The notes below the pieces were generated by a model. That model made no database searches. It saw only the letters and a list, made by a program, of their open reading frames with translations, and was not told where the DNA came from. Shown here in pieces: positions 25,236 to 33,276 of a stretch of 64,000 bases of DNA. A program made the translations under genes and the position numbers. The first letter of the stretch is position 1; each line of letters begins with the position of its first letter. The stretch comes from Lachnospiraceae bacterium (GTDB taxonomy: Bacteria > Bacillota > Clostridia > Lachnospirales > Lachnospiraceae), in the NCBI GenBank assembly GCA_022793375.1, contig JAAWCS010000015.1, positions 90,684 to 154,683 of the forward strand. Reading direction: 5' to 3'.

Positions 25236-26078
25236 CTACTGGAACAGGGACAAAGCCTTTAGTCCGATCGTATACAGCCCCAGGCTGTACAAAGCGATCG
25301 AAGCCGGTTTTCCCAAAAGGATAATGAGCGTCATTTTCTTTAAACTCATGCGTGTTAAGCCTGCCAGGTAGCACAGGAAATCATCGGGCGCCACCGGGAA
25401 GAAAATCGCCAGCGCAAAAAATTTGTCGAAGCGGTTGCCTTTTTCCAGCCATCCAACGTACTTTTCATAGGTACGGGGATTGGAAATGCTGCGCACAAAC
25501 GGCGCTCCGTAACGTCTGGCCAGCAAAAACGCGCAGATCGAACCGGCGCAGATGCCAATGTAATTATAGACAAATCCCCATACCGGCCCGAATACCAGCA
25601 CGCCGGCCAGGCAGCCGATCGCTCCCGGCAGGACAGGCACCACGACCTGTATCCCCTGCACCAGGGTAAAAATAAACGGGGCCCAAAATCCGAAGCTGTT
25701 CAGAAAATTTTCCAGCGCTTCCTGCGACTGAAAAATCCCCTGCTTATAGCAGTACCAGACAAACAGTCCCATCAATATCAGTCCGACGGCCGTGCTGCCG
25801 TTCATCACCCATTTCATGGTTCCTGCCAGCGCTTTCTCACGCTCGCTCATCGCCGCCGCTTCCGGCGCCGCCTGCAGCGCTCTTAGCTGCCGTTTTTCTC
25901 TGTGTCTGTCGATTCTTTCTTCTATTTTTTCCACTTTGCTCTCAATTTTATCTTCCACATTCTGACAGGCGTTTTTGACGGCTTCCCGGCCGACGGCCAA
26001 TCCGCCCGCAGCGACGGCCGCAACCGCCGCGCTCTGCCCTGCCCCTATTTTCTGTCCCATTCCCAGCTGTTCTTTCAT
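25236..26078 (-). CDS. VTT/TVP38-type membrane protein (DedA superfamily)
   Basis: A 280-residue protein. Residues 1-85 are an odd soluble N-terminus: an alanine-rich stretch (GQSAAVAAVAAGGLAVGREAVKNACQ) then a charged coiled coil (VEDKIESKVEKIEERIDRHREKRQ). From about 90 there are five or six membrane helices with the VTT signature (GFWAPFIFTLVQGIQVVVPVLPGAIGCLAGVLVFGP, FLLARRYGAPFV, FFPVAPDDFLCYLAGLTRMSLKKM). Such proteins act in lipid flipping; the glycosyltransferase that follows would fit a membrane-lipid function. The N-terminal extension is not usual for the family. Confidence 0.85.
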   Translation of the reverse strand: MKEQLGMGQKIGAGQSAAVAAVAAGGLAVGREAVKNACQNVEDKIESKVEKIEERIDRHREKRQLRALQAAPEAAAMSEREKALAGTMKWVMNGSTAVGLILMGLFVWYCYKQGIFQSQEALENFLNSFGFWAPFIFTLVQGIQVVVPVLPGAIGCLAGVLVFGPVWGFVYNYIGICAGSICAFLLARRYGAPFVRSISNPRTYEKYVGWLEKGNRFDKFFALAIFFPVAPDDFLCYLAGLTRMSLKKMTLIILLGKPASIALYSLGLYTIGLKALSLFQ

Positions 26079-26224
26079 ATCTTTGCATCTCCCTTGTTTG
26101 TTCCCGTTTACAGCTTGCTTTCTCTTTCTGAAACTTATTGTAAACAGCGAACTTTAATATCCGGGAAACGAAATATGAAGAAAGTATTAAGATAATAGGG
26201 CAAAATGGAAAAGCTGCCCCTTTT

Positions 26225-28780
26225 TTATTCCGTATATGGAAGCCGATTGGATTCACACCAGGCTTTTAGCTGCTGCAAAAGGCCGGAAAGCGCCGGTTTT
26301 TCGTCATAATTTCTTTCGCTCTCCCCCAAAAGAAAGCTGTACGTTTCCCACAGACGAACTGGATTCTCGGCCGTACTGGTGATAAAAAACTCGGATATCG
26401 CCCCCTGCGGCCAGCGGCCGATCGCATTCTCGTCGGTGCTGACAAGCAAATACGCGTTTTCCATATATGTATTGACCGTTTCCGCAAAATCTACCAAGGC
26501 CGAAGCTTCCATCACCGGCACGTCCTGCCCCGGTTCGCCTTCGCTGCCATAAAAGGACACCATCCCACTGTCCGTTATGACTTCCTTCCCGGCCGCGTCC
26601 AGATAAAACAGCTCATACGAATAGTCGCACCAGCCCTGATAGCAGGTCGGCGTGTATCGAAACAGATATGTTTCTCCCCGCAGGCGGCACAGATACAGGC
26701 TCACCCAGCCCGGGTGCGCGCTGGCCGGCTCCTCCTTATAGATCACCCGTCCATCCGCATCCAAAACGGCAAAGATTCCCCAGGACCCCCGGTCAAAATA
26801 GCCCCAGTCAAATACGATCTGCTCGGTCTGTCCGTCGTGGTTTAAATCCGCTTCCCAGCTCTGGGAATTCTCGCTAACCGCCGGCGAAGCGCTGCCGATC
26901 TCATAGGACGCCCACCACGCCTCCTGCGCCGCCTGATAGGCTTTTTCTTCGTCGGCCTGCCCGTCGTCGAAGGGCGACGTCTGTTCCCAGGTCACGTCAT
27001 TGGTCAGAAAACGCCAGCGGCCGTCGTTTTTTGCAAGAATCGCTTCTCCGTCCATACGGGTGATCTCGTTAAAAACAGACGATTCGAAGGCATAGAAAAG
27101 ATGAAGAAAACCGTTTGGATCGACATAGGCCCGCGTACAGGATACGGGCGCGGCCGCCTCCTGCGGCCATTCGCTTTCCTCCAGATAAAAGTTTCCGTCA
27201 TAATCGTACCAGCCGCCAAAATACTCCGACAGCCATTCCTCCCGAAACAAGGGAGCTTCTGTTTTTTCATACACGCGGCGCATCGTCTGCGCACTCACTC
27301 TCAGAACCGGGCCGCTTAACTCCATCCCGGCCTGGGTCAGCGCCGCCTGCTCTTTTCCGGATAATTCCTCCGGCGCGGCCGCTTCTGCCAGTCCGTGCGC
27401 CAATTCGAGGAAATAGCGCCGCTCTTTTAAATCCTCAAAATGCATGGTCCGGCGATTGCCGTCGATCCGCCCCATTTCCAGAAGGACCCGGTTTTCCGGC
27501 TCTGCCAGATATGCGTTTAAAACCTCCAGCAGCCGGCCAATCTCCGGCTCCTGCGCCGCCCGCTGCTCATCGGCCAGTTCCTGCGGTTTTTGTGTGATTT
27601 CATCGATCCCGGTCAACAGTCCGGCCGGCGCTTCTTCTCCCTGCGCTTCTTCCTCCGGCTGCTTTAGCGCGCTTTCGGTCAGCAGCTTAGCCGTACCGGA
27701 TTCCCCGGCGCCGGCCGTTTCCTTTGAATCCGTCGGATCGGTCAGCAGACAGCCCGAGACGAGCAGGCATAAAACGGTCAGCATCACGCTCAGCCGATAC
27801 GCCGGACGCCGATAATTCAGCACATTGCGGATCCGTTTTTGCGCATACGGCTCGCCAAACCCCGGACAGCCGACTGCCGTGTTCCCGTCCGCAAACGATA
27901 AAAGCGACTGTGCATACGCCCTTTTTTGATTGCCCGGCAGTTGCCTTAAAACCGCTTCGTCACAGGACAATTCCATATCCATGCACATCAGATGCCAGGA
28001 CAGCCAGGCAAGAGGATTAAACCAATGCACACAAACCACCGCCGCGCAAAACGGCTTTATCAGATAATCCCGGCGGCGGATGTGGATCGATTCATGCAAA
28101 AGAACAAAGTCCCGTTCTTCTCCTGAAAGCCCCTGCGGCAAGTAAATCCGCGGCTTAACAATCCCCATGACAAAAGGCGTCCGCAGGCCGTTCACCTCAC
28201 AGATTCGCGTTTCGTCCGGGCACACCGCGCCAAGGCGGCGCTGAAAGCGGACACTCCGTATCAGCTGCCGCAGCAGCAAAATCATTGTCCCGCCAAGCCA
28301 CGCCACCGCAAGGAAAATCCCCGTGGGCGTCGGTTCTTTTGCTCCCTTTGCCGAATCCGGCCAGAGGCCCTCCTGCCCATCGGCATTATAAAAACCGCCG
28401 GCTATGCCCGCTCCCGCCGCGGCCGCCGGCGAAACGCCCCCCAAAGGCAGCTTATTTTCCTCTCCCGTTTTCTCCGGCTGCCGGAAATATTCCGTAGAAT
28501 ACTCCGGGCGGGCGGAGGAATCTGTCTGTCCCCGGCGCTCCTTACTTGTCTGCGTTGCCAATTCCCACCGCGCATCCCAGCGCGGGATCACGCTGGACGG
28601 ACTGCTCAGAGCAGCGGGACAGACAAACCGTAAAAACACCAGCGCCCACAGGCCGTAAGCAAATATCTTGGGCGCACGCTTCAAAATCAGGCGCAATACG
28701 CACACGGCCAGACATACGAAGCTCCCGGTCAAGCTCATCCGCAGCACTGCCGCAAACCATGTAAAAAGGATTTCTCTCAT
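26225..28780 (-). CDS. BlaR1/M56-family membrane metalloprotease with large outer domain
   Basis: An 851-residue protein. Residues 1-340 form the M56 membrane protease: helices, then the zinc motif HESIH in FVLLHESIHIRRRDYLIK and MELSCDEAVLRQL. A last helix (SVMLTVLCLLVSGCLL, about 325-345) leads to about 500 outer residues with no serine beta-lactam-sensor motifs that I can see. So, unlike BlaR1, it probably senses something other than beta-lactam through this domain. The gene overlaps the BlaI-type repressor gene by 4 bp; the protease should destroy the repressor when activated. Confidence 0.88.
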   Translation of the reverse strand: MREILFTWFAAVLRMSLTGSFVCLAVCVLRLILKRAPKIFAYGLWALVFLRFVCPAALSSPSSVIPRWDARWELATQTSKERRGQTDSSARPEYSTEYFRQPEKTGEENKLPLGGVSPAAAAGAGIAGGFYNADGQEGLWPDSAKGAKEPTPTGIFLAVAWLGGTMILLLRQLIRSVRFQRRLGAVCPDETRICEVNGLRTPFVMGIVKPRIYLPQGLSGEERDFVLLHESIHIRRRDYLIKPFCAAVVCVHWFNPLAWLSWHLMCMDMELSCDEAVLRQLPGNQKRAYAQSLLSFADGNTAVGCPGFGEPYAQKRIRNVLNYRRPAYRLSVMLTVLCLLVSGCLLTDPTDSKETAGAGESGTAKLLTESALKQPEEEAQGEEAPAGLLTGIDEITQKPQELADEQRAAQEPEIGRLLEVLNAYLAEPENRVLLEMGRIDGNRRTMHFEDLKERRYFLELAHGLAEAAAPEELSGKEQAALTQAGMELSGPVLRVSAQTMRRVYEKTEAPLFREEWLSEYFGGWYDYDGNFYLEESEWPQEAAAPVSCTRAYVDPNGFLHLFYAFESSVFNEITRMDGEAILAKNDGRWRFLTNDVTWEQTSPFDDGQADEEKAYQAAQEAWWASYEIGSASPAVSENSQSWEADLNHDGQTEQIVFDWGYFDRGSWGIFAVLDADGRVIYKEEPASAHPGWVSLYLCRLRGETYLFRYTPTCYQGWCDYSYELFYLDAAGKEVITDSGMVSFYGSEGEPGQDVPVMEASALVDFAETVNTYMENAYLLVSTDENAIGRWPQGAISEFFITSTAENPVRLWETYSFLLGESERNYDEKPALSGLLQQLKAWCESNRLPYTE

Positions 28781-29130
28781 AACGAATCCTCCTCATAGTT
28801 CGCGATCATTTCCTTGATCTGCTCCACCTGCCGGCGGCTCAGGCGATGACGATCCATAAAGGCCGCCACAAAGCCCGGAAGCGACCCGCCGTAGTGTTCC
28901 TGCAAAAAAGCTTCCCCCTGCTGCCGGCCGTATTCCTCCCGGCTCACAAGCGAGGTTACGCAGGCATTCTCGTTTTTACAGATCCCCTGGCTGCAAATAC
29001 GTTTAAGCATTGTGTAGGTCGTCGATTTTTTCCACTGAAACCGTGCTTCACACAGTTTTACCAATTCTCCCGAACCGATCGGCTCATGCTCCCAGATCAA
29101 CTCAGCCAGTTTCTTTTCAAATTCCGTCAT
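28777..29130 (-). CDS. BlaI/MecI-family repressor
   Basis: A 117-residue winged-helix repressor starting MTEFEKKLAELIWEHEPIGSGELVKLCEARFQWKKSTTYTMLKRICSQG; the KSTTYTMLKRL-type recognition helix is the BlaI signature. The start is the ATG at 29130 with AGGAGGGAGCAC. The protein has a C-terminal dimer and cleavage region (FLQEHYGGSLPGFVAAFMD). It should bind the 46-bp inverted repeat just upstream and repress its own operon until the M56 protease cuts it. Confidence 0.93.
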   Translation of the reverse strand: MTEFEKKLAELIWEHEPIGSGELVKLCEARFQWKKSTTYTMLKRICSQGICKNENACVTSLVSREEYGRQQGEAFLQEHYGGSLPGFVAAFMDRHRLSRRQVEQIKEMIANYEEDSL

Positions 29131-29154
29131 GTGCTCCCTCCTCTTTTGCAAAAA

Positions 29155-29211
29155 GTCTACAGGTCATAAACCTCACATTTTAAGTTTATGACTTGTAGAC
29201 CAAATTGTCAA
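29155..29211 (-). promoter_or_regulatory. BlaI-type promoter and operator
   Basis: Minus strand TTGACA (29206-29211), 17 nt, TAAACT (29183-29188). Two 17-bp arms, GTCTACAAGTCATAAAC-like, at 29155-29171 and 29184-29200 form an inverted repeat with one mismatch. One arm covers the core promoter, the other the initial transcript. Confidence 0.8.
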
Positions 29212-29301
29212 GTCTGTCAGAAAATCGTAAGAGATTGCCGGCAGGCATGCGCAGGCTCATAACGCAGAAAGGCGCTCCTGACTCCGTCCGTGCCTGTCTG
29301 G

Positions 29302-30831
29302 CTACAATCGAAACTCCTCCCACACCTTCTTCCAGTAATCCAAATAGCCGGCTTCTTCGACGCTCTCGGCCGCCTGAATCTCCACCCGCCCGATTTCTCT
29401 GCCGTTTAAAGAATAGACCAGACTGCCTACGACGTCCCCCTCCGTCACCGGGGCCTGTATGGGTTCATTATAAATCCACTCTTTTGTAATCGCCGAAAAA
29501 TCCTCCCCGCTGACGCTCAAATAGGAAAAGGGATCGCCGTAGCGCAGGGCAAAATTCTCCTGAACCCCATTTTCCAGCGGCAGAAGCGGCAGAGATTCCG
29601 GATTTTCGTCGGTGTAAAGCCGGCAGGAGGCAAAGCCGTAATTGAGGAGCGTCGCCGCTTCCGAAAAACGGATCTTGTAATCCTGCGCCGCCATGATTAC
29701 GGCAATCAGCGTTACGCCGTCCCTGGTCGCTGTCGCCGATACGCAGTACTTTGCCAGACTGGTAGAACCGGTCTTGAGCCCATTACAGCCTTCATACTGC
29801 TTTAACAGCTTATTGGTATTAGCCAGGCCAAATTCCGAACTGCCCTGCGCCGTATTATGCGTGATATTCTCCATCCAAATGCTGCTGTAGTCATGAATCT
29901 GCGGATAGCGGGTAATCAATTCACGGCTCATAATCGCCACGTCCCGCGCAGACGTCACATGGGTCGTGGAATCGGTTAAGCCGCAGCAGTCCTCAAACTT
30001 GGTCTGCGTCATCCCCAGTTCCCGGGCGCGCTCGTTCATCTGGCGCACAAATTCTGTCTCACTGCCGGCCAGGTGTTCGGCCATAGCCACCGACGCGTCG
30101 TTGCCGGAAGCTACTACGATACATTTAATCATCGTTTCCACGGTCTGCTTTTCCCCCTCCTCCAGGTATACCTGGGAGCCGCCCATGGATTTGGCATACG
30201 CGCTGACCGTCACCTCATCCTCCAGATGGATATTCCCCGATTCCAGGGCATCGAAGATCAGGATCAAAGTCATAATCTTGGTGATGCTGGCCGGGCTCAG
30301 CGCCTGATCCGCATTCTTTTCGTATACGATGGTCCCGGTAGAAGCCTCCATCAAAAGGGCCGATACGGCCGTTAAGCCAAAATCGGCTGTCTGCTCGGGC
30401 GCCGGCGGCGCTTCGGCCGGCGTCCCTGCATCGCCGGTCTGCGTATTTTCGGCCGCCCCGCTTTCCGCCGGAGCCGTCGGTGCGCCGGCCTGGGCGTTTT
30501 CGGCCGCTGTTGTCTCGGCCGGCGTTTGCGCCGTCTGGGCATTTTCGTTCTCCGACGGTGCTTGCGCGGCCTGACCATTCTCACCCGCGGCCGGCGTTTG
30601 TGCTGTCTGGGCATTTTCATTTGTGGCCGGCGTTTGACTATTCTCACCTGCGGCCGGCGTACTTCCGGCCGTGAGAGCCGCCGTGCTTTCCGTCCCCGTC
30701 AGCACTTCTTCCCCCTGGCCGTTATCGGCCGCCCAGGCGCTTTTGCCCCCCATACATCCGATCATCACAGCGGCCGCACACAGCCCCGCCAGCCATTTTT
30801 TTCCTGTCTGCTTTTTCTTGTTTTTTTTCAC
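29302..30831 (-). CDS. dacA: D-alanyl-D-alanine carboxypeptidase (S11, PBP5-like)
   Basis: A protein of about 509 residues that trims D-Ala from peptidoglycan. The GTG at 30831 (VKKNKKKQTGKKWLAGLCAAAVMIGCMGG) follows GAGGTGG and gives a clean signal peptide; the track ATG is 18 codons earlier. A low-complexity region of about 110 residues made of AQTPAENENAQ-like repeats follows. The catalytic domain has SPASITKIM (SxxK), SGNDASVAMAEH (SxN) and LKTGSTSLA (KTG), and the C-terminal PBP5 domain and amphipathic tail (YLDYWKKVWEEFRL) anchor it to the membrane. Next to the BlaI/M56 pair but with its own gap. Confidence 0.92.
   Translation of the reverse strand: MKKNKKKQTGKKWLAGLCAAAVMIGCMGGKSAWAADNGQGEEVLTGTESTAALTAGSTPAAGENSQTPATNENAQTAQTPAAGENGQAAQAPSENENAQTAQTPAETTAAENAQAGAPTAPAESGAAENTQTGDAGTPAEAPPAPEQTADFGLTAVSALLMEASTGTIVYEKNADQALSPASITKIMTLILIFDALESGNIHLEDEVTVSAYAKSMGGSQVYLEEGEKQTVETMIKCIVVASGNDASVAMAEHLAGSETEFVRQMNERARELGMTQTKFEDCCGLTDSTTHVTSARDVAIMSRELITRYPQIHDYSSIWMENITHNTAQGSSEFGLANTNKLLKQYEGCNGLKTGSTSLAKYCVSATATRDGVTLIAVIMAAQDYKIRFSEAATLLNYGFASCRLYTDENPESLPLLPLENGVQENFALRYGDPFSYLSVSGEDFSAITKEWIYNEPIQAPVTEGDVVGSLVYSLNGREIGRVEIQAAESVEEAGYLDYWKKVWEEFRL
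30370..30665 (-). repeat. Coding tandem repeats in dacA
   Basis: Imperfect 30-45-bp units reading (A/T)(A/P)AENxQAAQTP on the minus strand. They code for the flexible wall-spanning linker of the carboxypeptidase. Confidence 0.75.
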
Positions 30832-30942
30832 ACAGCCCACCTCGTGGCATCTGCTTGTCATTATCATTGTAGTACGGTTTAACACATTTTATGACTGCTT
30901 TCAGACCCGCGCCGCCAAACCGATAAACCGCGTTGAAATTGC

Positions 30943-30971
30943 TTGCCCTTCCGCCCAAAATACGCTACACT
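30943..30971 (+). promoter_or_regulatory. luxS promoter
   Basis: TTGCCC (30943-30948), 17 nt, TACACT (30966-30971), about 80 bp before the ATG. Confidence 0.5.
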
Positions 30972-31053
30972 AGAGACAGCACAAAGGCCCGCGCAGACAA
31001 AGGTTGTCTGCCGCAGGCCGTCCGCAAATATCAGGAAGCGAGGTTTTTGATTT

Positions 31054-31542
31054 ATGAAAGAAATGCAGAAAATTACCAGCTTTACCATCGACCATCTGAA
31101 GCTTTTAACCGGTCTCTATGTCTCCCGCAAGGACCGCGTGGGCGACGAAGTCGTCACCACGTTCGATTTGCGGATCACCCGGCCCAATACCGAACCTGTC
31201 ATTGACAACCCGGCAATCCATGCGCTTGAACACCTGGGCGCCACCTTCCTGCGCAATCATGACGAATGGAAAGACCGCGTCATCTACTTTGGGCCGATGG
31301 GCTGCCGCACCGGTTTTTACCTGCTGCTGGCCGGGGACCTGTCCTCCGGGGATATTTTCGATCTGGTAAAAGAAATGTTTCTCTTCATTGCCGGCTTTGA
31401 CGCCCCGATTCCCGGCGCCAGCCCCAAAGACTGCGGCAATTACCTGGACATGAACCTGCCCATGGCAAGATATTACGCCAAAAAGTACCTCTCGGAGGTC
31501 CTCAACGAGAAAAAAGCGGAGCGCCTAACCTATCCCGAATAA
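31054..31542 (+). CDS. luxS: S-ribosylhomocysteine lyase
   Basis: A 162-residue LuxS converting S-ribosylhomocysteine to homocysteine and DPD, the precursor of autoinducer 2. The metal ligands are HALEH and the Cys in SPKDCGNY; the catalytic Cys is in GPMGCRTGFYL. Normal length. The gene is alone on the plus strand between minus-strand genes, with its own promoter and terminator. No pfs/mtnN gene is nearby. Confidence 0.96.
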   Translation: MKEMQKITSFTIDHLKLLTGLYVSRKDRVGDEVVTTFDLRITRPNTEPVIDNPAIHALEHLGATFLRNHDEWKDRVIYFGPMGCRTGFYLLLAGDLSSGDIFDLVKEMFLFIAGFDAPIPGASPKDCGNYLDMNLPMARYYAKKYLSEVLNEKKAERLTYPE

Positions 31543-31570
31543 ACGTCCTGCTTTGCAATCCTTCGTACAT

Positions 31571-31626
31571 GCAAATGCCGGCCTGCACCCGTGATTTTTC
31601 ACGGTCGGATGCAAGCCGGCATTTAT
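31571..31626. terminator. Bidirectional terminator between luxS and the phosphatase gene
   Basis: Stem AAATGCCGGC ... GCCGGCATTT enclosing an inner CCGTGA/TCACGG hairpin, with short U tracts both ways. Confidence 0.8.
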
Positions 31627-31636
31627 ATGTACCACA

Positions 31637-32437
31637 TTAGCAAGTGTATCGCTCTCTCAGCAGGAGTCTCTCCTTGTCCCCGATCCCCAGTTGTTCCTCT
31701 AAAAACCGGTCGATCCCGCCGTATTCCTGCTCCAGAACAGTCAGCGCTGCCTGCAAAAAGCTTTCGTCCACCGAATCCACGATCGCCGCCTGCTCCGCCA
31801 GAAGCGCATCGCCGGTATGTTTTTCAATCACACGGCGCTGTTCTTCATGCATCTTGCTGAGCGCCTCGTTCGTCGCCAGGTAATCCGCCAGAATCGTTTC
31901 CCGCGAAGCCCCCAGCGCGTGAAGAAGCAGGGCCGCCGTCACGCCCGTGCGGTCCTTTCCCATTGTGCAATGCCACAAGAACGCTCCCTCTCCATGGCCG
32001 CACACCAATTCAAAAAAGGCTTTCAGCTGCTTGATGCAATAGGGATTCTGCACCATCATCGGATAGTATTTTTGCAGATTTTCCTTTGCCCGTCCTTTCA
32101 GGCTTCGCAAAAAAATCAGTTTCCGCTCCAGCGGATCCTGCTCGGCTGCCTCTTCGCGGGTAATCCCCATCGCCTCCTCCGGAAAAATCGGGTTCCAGCG
32201 ATATACCGCGCCCGCCAGCTCCTGATCCGGATGCTGCCCGCATTCCACACGCGTGCGCAGGTCCACAATCTCCGTCACATGGTAACGGCCGCACAGTTCT
32301 TCCCGGTCTTTCTCTGTCATATCCGACAGCTTGCCGGTGCGCAGCAAGAGCCCTGCTTTCACCTGCCGGCCTCCCGCCAAGGGAAGCCCGCCTAAATCCC
32401 TTACATTCTGTATTCCCTCAAATACGATCTGCGGCAT
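31637..32437 (-). CDS. Tyrosine-protein phosphatase (Y_phosphatase3/DSP-like)
   Basis: A 266-residue cytosolic phosphatase. It begins with IQNVRDLGGLPLAGGRQVKAGLLLRTGKLSDMTEKD and has the Cys-loop HCTMGKDRTGVTAALLL (CX5R), plus VDLRTRVECGQHPD with the general-acid region. Members act on phosphotyrosine or phosphoinositides; the substrate here is unknown. The 12 nt before the ATG, GGAGGAAACACC, are the 3' end of a 52-bp repeat plus the first bases of a next unit. Confidence 0.87.
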   Translation of the reverse strand: MPQIVFEGIQNVRDLGGLPLAGGRQVKAGLLLRTGKLSDMTEKDREELCGRYHVTEIVDLRTRVECGQHPDQELAGAVYRWNPIFPEEAMGITREEAAEQDPLERKLIFLRSLKGRAKENLQKYYPMMVQNPYCIKQLKAFFELVCGHGEGAFLWHCTMGKDRTGVTAALLLHALGASRETILADYLATNEALSKMHEEQRRVIEKHTGDALLAEQAAIVDSVDESFLQAALTVLEQEYGGIDRFLEEQLGIGDKERLLLRERYTC

Positions 32438-32444
32438 GGTGTTT

Positions 32445-32496
32445 CCTCCTTCTTGCCCGTGTTCTCAGGGCATAGTGGGACACCCTTGCGGTGTTT
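32445..32496 (-). repeat. 52-bp two-hairpin repeat, locus 4
   Basis: One full unit, AAACACCGCAAGGGTGTCCCACTAT GCCCTGAGAACACGGGC AAGAAGGAGG, providing the Shine-Dalgarno of the phosphatase gene. Confidence 0.88.
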
Positions 32497-32561
32497 CCCT
32501 TACAAAAAGTACCGCCGCAGCGTCGCCGCAAAAAAAGCGGTGACACCACGGAACGATTCAA

Positions 32562-32880
32562 CTAAGCCTGTTGTAAAACCTGAGATTCAATTTCCTTGCG
32601 CTCTTCCTCTGACAGTTCCGGGAAATACTCGGCAACCTCATCTATAGCAATTTTCCCCTTTTGTATCATGAAAATCGCCTTATTTTTAGCTGTTTCCTGT
32701 TTAATATCATTCTCAAAGGCCTTGTAAATCTGTTCATCGTCAAATAACGTCATCATTATGTCTACAACCTCCTTTTCCCTGCTTTCCAGGTATTCCTTCA
32801 ATACATTCCTGTCCTTGCAGATACGGAGGGCCCAGCACAGCTCGAAAAGCCCGCGGCTTTCCTCGCTTTGCAGCTGTCGC
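32562..32880 (-). pseudogene. C-terminal remnant of an Rpn-family nuclease/transposase-like protein
   Basis: About 100 residues from GLFELCWALRICKDRNVLKEYLESREKEVVDIMMTLFDDEQIYKAFENDIKQETAKNK to the stop. This resembles the region after the nuclease domain and the helical tail of Rpn/PDDEXK_2 proteins abundant in Lachnospiraceae. The nuclease domain itself is absent. The track extends it through a terminator and tRNA-Pro, which is not real coding. Recombination next to a tRNA may explain its presence. Confidence 0.55.
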
Positions 32881-32900
32881 CGCATAGGTCCGATGACGAA

Positions 32901-32936
32901 AACGGCCGTTGGTGAGCAAACTCCCCAACGGCCGTT
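32901..32936 (-). terminator. tRNA-Pro terminator
   Basis: 12-bp stem AACGGCCGTTGG/CCAACGGCCGTT with a 12-nt loop, followed by TTTTC on the minus strand. Confidence 0.75.
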
Positions 32937-32974
32937 CCCATCACCGAACCTGTCCGGCTCGTAACAATAAAAAA

Positions 32975-33048
32975 TCGGCGTGACAGGATTCGAACCTGCG
33001 ACCTCTCGGTCCCTAACCGAACGCTCTACCAAACTGAGCCACACGCCG
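32975..33048 (-). tRNA. tRNA-Pro (anticodon AGG)
   Basis: CGGCGTG pairs with CACGCCG; D-arm GGCTCAGTTTGGTAGAGC, anticodon stem TTCGG/CCGAG around TTAGGGA giving AGG (codon CCU), and T-arm GCAGGTTCGAATCCTGT. 74 nt, CCA not encoded. Confidence 0.93.
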
Positions 33049-33127
33049 TACCTGCAAGCCGCCGGCGGGCTGTCCCCGTCCTAGCAGCGAAAGCGCCCAA
33101 GCAAAATTCTCTCACCCGAGCGCATTT

Positions 33128-33156
33128 ATCATACAACATCCCTCATCGGTTGTCAA
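33128..33156 (-). promoter_or_regulatory. tRNA-Pro promoter
   Basis: Minus strand TTGACA (33151-33156), exactly 17 nt, TATGAT (33128-33133). Confidence 0.8.
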
Positions 33157-33276
33157 CCAGTATTTTCCGCGAAGGTGTCGCTTACAAAGTGTAGCTGTCG
33201 TTTTCCATGACTTTAAGCTCAAGGGACAGTTGCCGGCCCGCGGCCGGGCAGGGGCCGTTTTACCGCCTGCCGCCGC

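Noticed and set aside
32881-33044. N-terminal part of the 160-aa minus-strand ORF
   Set aside because: It is translation of tRNA-Pro and its terminator; only the part below about 32880 resembles a protein family.
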